Of a stretch of 64,000 nucleotides of DNA, positions 1 through 9,015 are shown in pieces; the first letter of the stretch is position 1, and every line of letters starts with the position of its first letter. The notes below the pieces were generated by a model, which saw only the letters and a program-made list of their open reading frames with translations, searched no databases and was not told the origin of the DNA. Location of the stretch: NCBI GenBank assembly GCA_018894105.1, contig CM032121.1:29922230-29986229 (forward strand), read 5' to 3'. The position numbers were made by a program, and so were the translations under genes. The DNA comes from Jacaranda mimosifolia. Lineage: Eukaryota > Streptophyta > Magnoliopsida > Lamiales > Bignoniaceae.

Positions 1-405
1 CCTGGTCGAATGCATCGTGCTCCCGCCGGTTGCATAACAGTGTTCGAGGACGCACTGAAATGTGGGTTGAGGTTCCCCTTAAGTGATAGTATGATAGGTT
101 TGCTTAGGGGTCTTCGAGTGTGCATAACTCAACTATTCTCGTGGCTCCCTCATCTTCATATGGGTAGGAGGGGAAGAAACGTTACTTCTTCGTTCGAGTG
201 AAGGGGGGGTTTGACATTCCTCGAGAGTGGTTGGGGGGTCAGGTCGAGATACCAGGGAGTCGCACCCCCACTTGGCCAAACACCTTCGTGAGGGATCTGA
301 TCGAGTTTGGTCCCGTGGAGGCCACTGTATTCCTCGAGGAGAAGCAGTTAGTGCTGGCTGGGTTGTCGCCAGCCTCTCTAAACTTTCCAGATGATTATGA
401 GATAG

Positions 406-486
406 GTAGATGAAATGCGTACCATGCTTTGTTATTTAGCTGCGTTCATTTCTATATTTGACATCTGTTGTGTTTATTCTTTGCAG
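406..486 (+). other. aORF intron 1 (GT-AG)
   Basis: Donor AG/GTAGAT, T-rich tract before TTTGCAG acceptor, 81 bp. Removing it joins base 405 to 487 with frame preserved in phase 1. Inferred from sequence only, but E2 interrupts its aORF at the equivalent place. Confidence 0.6.
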
Positions 487-1037
487 ATCGGGACGAAATC
501 ATGAACCGAGCAAGAATTAATGTACTAGCTCGCGCCGAAAGGAACCAGCAGCGCAGACAAGGCGCTGCGTCTCGACAAGGGTCGACTGGAGCCGACGAGC
601 CACGTCGGCAGGCTGCGGCCCCAACGCCATCCCCGACCCCCTCGCCTGGTCGAGCAGAAGCGGTCGAGAGGGCCGAGGGTCGGGGAAAAAGAACCATGGG
701 CGAGCAGAGTGGGCCCCCTCCCAAAAAGATTGCTGCTGGAAGGGAAAAGGGAAAATCGAAGAGCGTGGGGTTGGGGTCGGGGATGCCGACGGGAAATGAT
801 CTCTTCGGGGATTGAGGTACGGAGACCTTATTCAGCCTGAGGAAGTTCCCGTCTCCTCGGTTCAGGTCGGACCTCGGTCTACTTCTGGACGAGTCGTCCT
901 ATATGTATGGATCTGGGCCAACTGGGGTCGACCCCTTGAAATGGTTGTTGGCTGGTCAGTTCCTGGCTGACCAGAAGAGGATAATGGGCCTGAGTCAGCC
1001 CGGGGCACTTTTCGAGCTCGCGTATCACGCGAACATG

Positions 1038-1110
1038 GTAAGATCTTGTAAGCTGTAAGCTTGTGTAATCGATTTTCCCTGCATGGATAGCAATGACTTT
1101 TATGTTTCAG
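1038..1110 (+). other. aORF intron 2 (GT-AG)
   Basis: Donor ATG/GTAAGA, acceptor TTTCAG/GTCGGG, 73 bp, phase 0. The same boundaries, with the same flanking codons (AYHANM / VGQ), occur in E2 at 21850-21781, so the intron is shared by descent. Confidence 0.75.
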
Positions 1111-2043
1111 GTCGGGCAAATTGCCTACAATTTTTATCGCCGCTCCGAGCTGGCGCTCGCTGATCGTGAGCAGTTGGACGCTGGCGGCGATGCCGAGACA
1201 TTGAAGGTCCAGCTTGAGTCAGCCCAACTGCGGCTCGAGGAGGTGCAGAAGGAGAATGCCAAATACGCCGAAGAAATGGAGGCGAAAGACCCGCAAGTTT
1301 TACTGGCGGTGACTGAGTAGACAAAGATGGAGGCGAAGTTGAAAAAACTCAAACTGGATATCCATGTCGCCTATGAATTTGGTCGGTCGGCTGGTCGAGG
1401 CAAGCGCCTAGTCGAGGCCAGGACAGAGTTCGAGCGGGTAGTTCCGGAGGTCCGCAATGAGGCGATGCAACAGTTCATGTTGAGCCTCGCCTTTCAGGAT
1501 GCGAGCGTGGTGCTGGCCTTGGATGATGCCCGAAGTGCCTTTAATAAGGCTATTGCGCAAATGCGGCACCTGGGCTATACGGTTAGCGACGAAGATCGCG
1601 CGAAGATGGGCCTTGCTCTCGACGAACAGTTGCGCCCAATTGGTGATGAAGAGGTCGACGAAGCCGAAGCCGAAGCCGAGGTAGAGGCAGCGGAGGAGGT
1701 CAACATGACTCCTGGAGAGAGGCAAAAGGCAGACCTCCAAAAGAAACTGAAGGTGGTAGGTCGAGAGTTTGAGTTCGCCGGCGACCTCGCGTATGAAGTC
1801 TCTGAGGGCCGAGCCAACACTGCCTCTTTCTTCCCAGCCGTCGAGCGACTGTTTATGTCTTCTGCCGCCTGCCCCTCTCGCCCAGTCACCGCTGCCGTGC
1901 CCGTTGCAATGGCACCGCCTGGTCTCCGTCTACTCCTGCTCCCGCATTACCAATCGAAGGGTCTGGCGGTTCTAGTTAGGGCATTAATACTTGTATTTAT
2001 TTTGATGTACATGCCTCATTGGGGCTTTTTGAGAATGAAATAA

Positions 2044-2350
2044 AGTTTGTTGCCTTTCATCGGCCAGCCGTTCATTTTCGAACGATGTTTTAAGCCCTCG
2101 TAGAGCTACTTTAAGCAAGTCGTTAGGATATAGTTGGTGCTTGGTTTTGGAGCACTTTTTGCCATTGCAAGATAGGTTGAACTTTTTTGCCATTTATAAT
2201 TAGCAAAGTGTAAATTGAGTTTGTCGATGGGGCTCTACTTCAAGCCTTAGCGGCGTTTCTGTGAAGGGTGACGTCGATTTTGTGATCCTACCTCAGGGGC
2301 TTTGACGTTACTTTGTTGAGAATTTTTGGCAACTATAAGGTCGCCTTATG
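2044..2350. other. aORF 3' flank, no gene
   Basis: AT- and T-rich sequence downstream of the aORF stop, leading into the tandem repeats. It probably holds the 3' untranslated region and polyadenylation signals of the antisense transcript. No coding potential was seen. Confidence 0.5.
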
Positions 2351-2680
2351 TGGTCTCGGCCCGTGGCCCCGACTGGGTGACTTTGAGCTTTTCGTCGACT
2401 AAGGGGTCAACTAAGATGGTCTTGGCCAGTGGCCTCGACTTCATGAGTTTAAACTTTTCGTCGACTACGGGGTCGATTAAGGTGGTCTCGGCTTGTCGCC
2501 TCAACTTGGTGTGTTTGACCCTTTCGTCGACTACGGGGTCGAATAATGTGGTCTCGGCTCGTTGCCTCAACTTGATGAGTTTGAGCCTCTCGTCGATTAT
2601 GGGGTCGACTAATGTGGTCTCGGCTTGTCGCCTCAACTTGATGGGTTTGAGCCTTTCGTCGACTACGGGGTCGACTAAGG
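2351..2680. repeat. 66-bp tandem repeat, five copies, at pol/aORF junction
   Basis: The phrase TGGTCTCGGC recurs at 2351, 2417, 2483, 2549 and 2615, exactly 66 bp apart, so each unit is 22 codons and both strands stay open across the block. Each unit carries TCGTCGACTACGGGGTCGA. The block sits between the convergent 3' ends of pol (minus) and the aORF (plus). E2 has a related 68-bp repeat in the same place. Confidence 0.95.
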
Positions 2681-2763
2681 CTTTACTGCGGTTGTCTCGT
2701 GCTTTTTAATCATGATGGAACTTGATTGTTCTTTAATCAATACAAAAGATGCCAATGAACAGT

Positions 2764-5700
2764 TTATACAAAGAACTTTTTTAGATTTATCGCATTCCAC
2801 GGTCGAGGCAGCTCGCGACCTGCAACATCTGCTAATCAATAGGTGTTGTTTTTAGACACTTTGATGACTGAGTACGGTCCTTCCCACTTCAGGTCAAGCT
2901 TGCCGATGGGCCTGGACACTTCCACTTTCTTTAAGACGAGATCACCCACCTTGAAATTCCGCGGACGTACCGACTTGTTATAGCGGTCCGCCATCTTTGA
3001 GCGGTACCTCTGCATTCTGTTGTAAGCTGCTTGGCGCTTTTCGTCTATAGTTATTAGGTCCAGTGCCCTCTCCGATGTATTTGCTATTGGATTGTAATGG
3101 ATCACTCTAGCGGTGTGCTGGATTAGTTCTGACGGGACCACTGCTTCACACCTATAAACTAGGCTATAGGGGCTATGACCTGTGGCTGTTCGAGGGGTGG
3201 TTCTGTAGGCCCAGAGGACTCCCGGGAGGTCATCCGCCCAGCTGGTCCCCGTCCCCATTATTCGGCTCTTAACGTGATTGAGGACAGTCCTGTTGGTCAC
3301 TTCGGTCTGCCCATTGGCTTGCGGGTTTCCCATTGAAGTGAAGTACTGCGTAATGCCCAAGGTCTCGTACCATCTTCTTGTGTTTTTGCTTTGGAATTGG
3401 GTGCCATTATCTGAGATTAGGATTTTAGGCAACCCGAAACGACAAACAATATTCTTCCATATGAAACTCTTGATGGCCGCATCAGTGATCTTCGGGACTG
3501 CTTCAGCTTCCACCCATTTTGTGAAGTACTCAACGGGCACTATGATAAACTTCCGCTGGTCGGTGGTCTTGGGGAGCGAGCCGACTATGTCGATGCCCCA
3601 CTAGTGGAATGGCCAAGCAATATCAACATTTGTCATTGGTGCGGCTAGTTGGTGTTGGATGTTCGAATGTACTTGACAAGATGGGCATTTCCTAGCAGAG
3701 TCAACAGAATCCTTCAACAAAGTCGGCCAGAAATACCCATATCGCGTGATCTTATGTGCTAGGGATCGGCCTCCCGAGTGGTTTCCGCAAATGCCTGTAT
3801 GTATCTCCTGCAGCACTTCATTCGCCCGGTCGGGATCTAAACATCTGAGCGGCGGTCCTACAATCGATCTCCTGTACAACTGTCCGTGATCATCCAGCGC
3901 ATATTTGGGCGCTAAGCCCTTAAGTTTACGAGCTTGCTTATCATCATCAGATGCTGCCAAGAATGGGTTGCTTCTTCGAAGCACCTGACCAAACTAGGGT
4001 CGGGGGCCGAGATGCAGGGCTGGTCGGCGATAAGAAATGTTATGGTTCTGTCTCTTGTGCCTTTCGTCGAGCTTGCCAGCTTGGAGAGCGCATTTGCTCG
4101 CGCATTTTTTGATCGGGGGACTTGACTAAGTGAGAAATCTCGGAACCTCTGCCTTAGTTGCCGGACTTCCGCAAGATACTGTGTCATTTTATGTTCTCTC
4201 GCGTCGAAGTTTCCCTCGACCTGCTCCACCACCAGCTGTGAATCGGTAAAGGCCGCTAGCTTATCGACCCCGCGGTCTATGGTCATGCGCATTCCTACAA
4301 TGAGTACCTCATATTCAACTTCATTATTAGTGACTAGGAAGTTGAGTTTCACTGCAAAGTCATAGTCTTCAGGCAGGGGGGATCGGAGGGACCTATTCCT
4401 CCTCCAGTAGATGTCGCGGATCCATCAACGTGTAAGGTCCACCCAGGTGCATCCTCCATCTGTCGAACCGGGAGATCGATTCTCTCGAGGATGAAGTCCG
4501 CTAGCACCTGCGCTTTTATTGTTGCTCGGGGTTGGAACTGGATGTCGAATTCTCCTAGTTCGATAGCCCATTTCGTGAGTCAACCCGAAGTTTCTGGCTT
4601 GGACAACACCTGCTTTAGCGGCTGGTTCGTTAGTACCACAATCGTATGGGATTGGAAATATGGTCGCAGTTTTCTTGCTGATGTGACTAGGGCCAGGGCG
4701 AACTTCTCGATCTCCAAATAGTTATGTTCGGGTCCCTGAAGAGCCTTGCTGCAATAGTAAACTGGACAAGGGTTTCTAGCTCTCATTGTTGTTAACACTG
4801 AACTGATGGAAGTCGAAGAGACCGCTAGATATACCTGCAAAATTTCTCTGAGCTCGGGCTTGGCGAGGAGAGGTGGCGAAGAGAGGTCTTGCTTGAGGTT
4901 GACCAGAGCTTGATCACACTGTTCGTCCCATTTGAATCCCAATTTCTTTGTGTTTCTTAAGATTTTGAAGAAAGGTAGGCTCTTGTTTGCCAGCCTAGCT
5001 ATGAACCTGCCCAAAGCAATAATTTTGCCAACGAGGCGTTGGACTTCCCGAACGGTGCGCGGTGGAATGATGTCTAGAACTGCTTGAATTTTTTGCGGGT
5101 TGGCCTCAATACCTCTCTGACTGACCATATATCCAAGGAATTTTCCTCCTCGAACCCCGAATGTGCATTTGTTAGGATTGAGCTTCATATCGAAAGCTCT
5201 CAGAATGGCAAATGTGTGGCTTAGGTCGACCAAGTGGTTTTCTGCTTTCTTTGTTTTCACGATCATGTCATCGACATAAACCTCCATTGATTTTCCAATT
5301 TCATTCTTGAACATGAAGTTAACTAATCTTTGGTAAGTTGCTCCGGCATTCTTAAGTCCAAACGGCATAATTAAAAAGCAATATACCCCATTGGGAACAA
5401 CAAAAGCGGTTTTATCCCTATCCTCAGGTGCCATGAATATTTGGTAGTAACCTTGAAATGCATCCATCATGCTAAGCAATTCGCAACCAGCCGTGGAATC
5501 AACAAGTAAATCAATACGAGGCAAGGGGTAAGGATCTTTAGGGCATGCTTTATTCAAATCTGTGAAATCGTTACACATTTTCCATTTTCCCTCGTTCTTG
5601 GGAACAAGTACTACATTACAAAGCCAAGAAGGATATTGGATTTCGACAATATAACCAGCTTCTAAAAGTTTGCTAACCTCCTCCTTGATGATCTGCACCC

Positions 5701-6612
5701 GCTCGGCATTGAAAGTTCTCTTCTTCTGTCGGATTGGCTTGTGGGCAGGGTCCATGTTGAGCCTGTGGACAATGATGTCGGGGTCGATGCCCTGCAGATC
5801 AGCAGCTTTCCATGCGAAGACATCGATATTGCGTCGGAGGAAGTCGACCATGAGGCACTCTAATCGATCTCCCATATTAGCTCCGACCCTCGTTGTCTTG
5901 TCGGGGTTCCCTAGTTCGAGCTCAATTATTTTGAACTCTCCTGTTGGCTCGACCCTTGTGTCCTCCAACTTCTTCTTTTCGATAAAGGTCCCTCCTCGGG
6001 TTTCGCTACAGGAGCGTCCCCCGAGGCCTTCAATTCTAGTCGCTTTTTATGCCCGCTGGAGTCCACCGAGATTGTGTAGCAATGCTAGGCATCTTTGATG
6101 TTGCATAAAAGCTCACTAACTCCCGCGGGGGTCGGGAACTTTATTTTCATGTGGTATGTGGATGCAATGGCTCTGAAGTCATTCAGGATTGGTCGACCAA
6201 CAATGGCATTGTAAGCAAAAGGGGCATCGACCACTAAGTAGTTGATCATCAAAGTTCGGCTGCGACGTCCCTGCCCAAATGTAGTGGAGAGGCTAATCGA
6301 ACCTTCTGGTATAATTTCTGATCCCCCAAATCTAACTAGGGGAGTTCTGACTGGATCAAATTTCAGTTTGCCCACGTTCATCCTGTTCAAGGTCGACAGA
6401 AATATGATGTTTGCCAAGCTGCCGTTGTCGACCAGCACCTTTCTCAAGTTGGCGATCTCAATGGTGACCACCATTGGGCAATCGGGCTTCCGGTCCGCAG
6501 CCTGACCCTCGAGGTGGTCTAAATTTGCCTCAGTAAAAGAGATCGGCTCGGTCTTGGTTGTCAACTTGAACACAGTTTCGACCTTAGATAGTTTGGTCGA
6601 GTCAAGTTGCCT
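2764..6612 (-). pseudogene. pol: E1 pol region: protease, RT, RNase H, integrase
   Basis: It continues the gag frame. Protease at about 6520-6200 has the catalytic motif VLVDNGS. The reverse transcriptase at 5968-4580 shows DFTDLNKACPKDPYPLPRID, FGLKNAGATYQ and the catalytic YVDD. RNase H at about 4480-4060 has DGS, the EYE glutamate and TDSQL, but the last catalytic Asp is Asn (ARANALSK). Integrase at about 3800-2836 has the H-H-C-C zinc-binding region, WGIDIVG, SDNGTQF and NGQTEV (D,D,E) and a C-terminal GDLVLKK...KWEGPY module. No chromodomain is seen. The stop ending the family's frame is at 2764-2766. Breaks include TGG to TAG at 6085, CGA to TGA at 4580, CAG to TAG at 3601, CGA to TGA at 2836, and frameshifts near 6000, 4380 and 3960. 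The copy cannot make an active polyprotein. Confidence 0.93.
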
Positions 6613-8265
6613 TTAGGTTTGCTTCCTGGCATTTTGGGAGTCTCCTTCTGCAGGCCCCCCAGCAATCGTGTCGATGACACCTCTGATGGGCGGGTGGGTT
6701 TCACGGGCTGGTTTCTTTCCCTTGTCCTTCCGTCGCGGGCTGACCGACCTTTCTCTACGGGGAGTCCAGTCGGTCGCCCCCTCCTCTCGTCGAGCTCTCT
6801 TCTCGACAAACTTTTTCAAATGTCCCTACCTGATCAGCCTCTCGATCTCATCTCTCAGATTGAAGCAGTCCTCGGTGTCATGCCCTTTCTGCTTGTGAAA
6901 ATGGCAATACTTTCCGGACTTCTTCATAGCCTCAGTTTCTGCAATTTTTTGAGGCTTTTTAAGCAGGTTATCATGCTGTATGGCGAAGAGTACTTCCTTC
7001 TTTGGCATGGAGAGTGGGGTGTAGTCATGGAAACGTCTGATTGGGGAGCGGCGCCCCTCTCTGTTCTGCTTCTCCTCTTTCTCCTTGCCCCTTTTCTTGT
7101 CGGCCTCTATGCTGCCATATTTCATTTTGTTCATCTCCTCCTGGGTCATGTACCTCTCTGCGAGGTCGATGAGCTCCTCCATTGTTCTTGGCTGTGCGCG
7201 CACCAAAGCATTGGCGCACTCCTTGTGCCTTAAGCCCAAAAACAACACATCAATAAAAAATTCTATCATCGGGCTGTTTATCTTCAACACCTCGGTGTTG
7301 AATCTGGTGAAGAAGTCCCGCAGAGACTCACCCTCAGTCTATTTTACCGTGTGCAGGTGGGTGTGCGGTAGCTTCGCCCTCCTCCTGCTGGCGAACTGGT
7401 GCAAAAATTTGTCACATAACTGGTCGTATGAGAAAATAGACGCTGGTTCCAACTTCACAAACTAGTCTAGGGCCACGGCCTGGAAAGTGGTCACGAGCAT
7501 CTTTGCATGTATATACTCATTATGCCCATGCAGCTGTGTCACATGTTCAAACTGCAGCAAATGCTCATTCGGGTCCGTGGAACCGTCATACCTCGGGAGC
7601 CCGGTGGGGATCTTCGCATCGACGGCAATGCGCTCATTGATGATTTCCTGGACAAAGGGAGAGTCCCGTTCCCTCCGAAATCTTGAAGGCATCTCCGGTT
7701 GTATAGTCCTATTTGCATTCCTGTTCGAGAGTTCCTCCAGGCGCTTATTTAGTTGCTGCACCTGGTGAGAGACTTCTTCCCACTCTTGCTGGTCCTGGTT
7801 ATGCCTGCCTCTGGAACACCCGGCCCTATCACGTTGCGGGGCTCGAAGGGGCCGAACGTCATGGTCTACGGAGTCCGCTACCTCCTCTCTTGGCAGTGGG
7901 CAGGCTGGCTCTCTTGAAAAATGACCCAAGCTCGCTTCTCTCTGGAGTGGACGTTTAGGGGAATCCGGTCTCTGTGCGTACTCTTCTGGCAGCGCCCTTT
8001 CTGGGCCTGCAGGCTGGGGAGTGGCATTGGCCGCCGGCTCCGGCTGCACAGCATGTCTATTCAGTGCAGTAGAAAGTTGGGCAGAAATCTGTGCTGAGAT
8101 TTGCTCGCTGATGAGCTGCATCAGTTGGGGCATTGTGAGAGTGACTATGGGTTCCGGCTGCGTACTGGGTGCTTGCGCGTTTTTTCCTTGGTTCTGGCCG
8201 GCGGCAAAGGAGCTAGATCTTCGGTTCTCCTCCCTCCCGGATGGGGCTCGCCTAGTGTTCACCAT
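6613..8265 (-). pseudogene. gag: E1 gag
   Basis: Start codon at 8265-8263 (MVNTRRAPSG), 20 bp inside the primer-binding site. The same start is used in E2. The N-terminal third is Gln/Pro/Arg-rich with a leucine-rich stretch (MPQLMQLISEQISAQISAQL). The retrotransposon-gag capsid domain lies around 7560-7150 (IPTGLPRYDGSTDPNEHLLQ, YMTQEEMN). A zinc-knuckle-like motif CHFHKQKGHDTEDC lies near 6890. Gag runs into pol without a frame change, so the parent element encoded one gag-pol polyprotein. Four in-frame stops break it: 7464 (TGG to TAG), 7341 (CAG to TAG), 6828 (CAG to TAG) and 6615 (CAA to TAA). All four are C-to-T type transitions when compared with E2. Confidence 0.9.
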
Positions 8266-8284
8266 TTCGATAGAGGATTCAAGT

Positions 8285-8302
8285 TTCCCACAGACGGTGC
8301 CA
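8285..8302 (-). other. E1 primer-binding site
   Basis: The minus strand reads TGGCACCGTCTGTGGGAA directly after the LTR end. E2 has TGGCGCC at the same place. The E1 version carries one G-to-A change in the seven bases that would pair with the tRNA 3' end. I do not name the primer tRNA. Confidence 0.75.
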
Positions 8303-8304
8303 AA

Positions 8305-8991
8305 TGATGAGGGTTCGATTTCGATAATGAATAGGGATCCGGTTTGAATCACGATCCGCGGTATTGATATTCTGGATTGGTTTGGGATTAGAATCCTGCA
8401 ATCACAGCAAACATTAGGCTAACCGAATGGCCCTCGGCTTAGGCCCTCAGACACTCAAGTCAGTATAAAATTTGACCTCTGAAATCGAGCAGCGAAATGT
8501 AAGAGCTTTAGGGTGTATCAGTCATACCTGTGAGAGGCAAGGTTGAGGGTTTTTATACTCCTCTCCCTTGTAGGAAATGTCAGCGAAGCCCTTGGCTTAC
8601 CCCAGGGGTCTCCAGCCTCCTGCCGGGGGTAATTGGTCCATTCCCCCCGTTTGAATATTGCCAGCTGGATGTCCTTTCATGCTGCAGGACAAGATGGTGT
8701 ATTGTTGCGGCGCCTGCTGTGTCAGACGGTGAGGGGAGGGCATGCTCCATTAATGCGGAGGCGTGCTGCCAGTCAACGCATTTAATGCGGTAGCAGAGTA
8801 CCGTGTGGGGCTCGACTTTTCGGATCGACCCGGACAGGTCGACACAGGTCGAGTAGCTCTGAGGGCCATGGAGTGCCTGTCTAGGCTAGAGGTGGATTGA
8901 TCGAACAGGGTCGACGGGTCACTTGGGTCCTAGGCCGTTGATTGAGTGTTGGGCCTCGCTGATTTGAGCTATTTTGGGCCATCCTATATCA
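8305..8991 (-). repeat. E1 5' LTR
   Basis: Read on the minus strand it starts TGATATAGGATGGCCC and ends CCTCATCA, matching the E2 LTR boundaries (TGATATGGGGTGGCCC...CCTCATCA). It is 687 bp long. A TATA box (TATAAAAA on the minus strand) lies at 8550-8557. The 5 bp outside the LTR are ATATA (8992-8996). The matching target duplication would be outside the window. Confidence 0.88.
8550..8557 (-). promoter_or_regulatory. TATA box of E1 LTR
   Basis: TATAAAAA on the minus strand within the LTR, followed by CCCTC, as in the E2 LTRs (TATAAATACCCTCGCTCC). Confidence 0.6.
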
Positions 8992-9015
8992 ATATATATA
9001 TATATATATATATAT
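8991..9015. repeat. (TA)n microsatellite
   Basis: About 12 TA units abutting the outer end of the E1 LTR. The element inserted into or next to the simple repeat. Confidence 0.9.

Larger units (their letters stand above)
1..2043 (+). pseudogene. Antisense additional ORF (aORF) of E1, three exons, decayed
   Basis: This gene runs opposite to gag-pol and resembles the 'putative gypsy type transposon' family (PF04195 type, from memory). The window opens inside exon 1 (peptide MHRAPAGCITVFEDALKCGL). Exon 1 ends at 405, the intron is 406-486 (GTAGAT...TTTGCAG), exon 2 is 487-1037, the intron is 1038-1110 (GTAAGA...TTTCAG) and exon 3 is 1111-2043. Splicing joins codons exactly: phase 1 at the first intron, giving Asp, and phase 0 at the second. 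Exon 2 has a basic, Pro/Ala-rich stretch and a GPTGVDPLKWLLAGQFLADQ-like block. Exon 3 begins as a heptad-like coiled coil. Breaks: relative to E2 about 165 bp are missing after the CITQL codons near 135, which shifts the frame, and there are stops at 813 (CGA to TGA) and 1318. Its function is unknown. The family assignment is fairly sure. Confidence 0.75.
1..8991 (-). mobile_element. Ty3/gypsy LTR retrotransposon E1 (Tat-type), 3' end outside window
   Basis: Read on the minus strand the order is 5' LTR (8305-8991), primer-binding site, gag, protease, reverse transcriptase, RNase H, integrase, a 66-bp tandem repeat block, then an additional ORF on the opposite strand. The 3' LTR would lie left of base 1. 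The domain order protease-RT-RNase H-integrase defines Ty3/gypsy. The aORF placed antisense between pol and the 3' LTR is known from the Tat group (Grande-like elements). Its closest relative here is E2 at 13719-24385, in opposite orientation. The copy is non-functional, with many stops and at least three frameshifts in gag-pol. Confidence 0.93.

Noticed and set aside
2351..2680. CRISPR-like array
   Set aside because: Units are contiguous with no unique spacers, and the DNA is a plant retroelement.
2326..2709. Open frames on both strands over the 66-bp repeats
   Set aside because: They exist only because a 66-bp unit is a multiple of three and lacks stops. They lie in the non-coding junction of E1.
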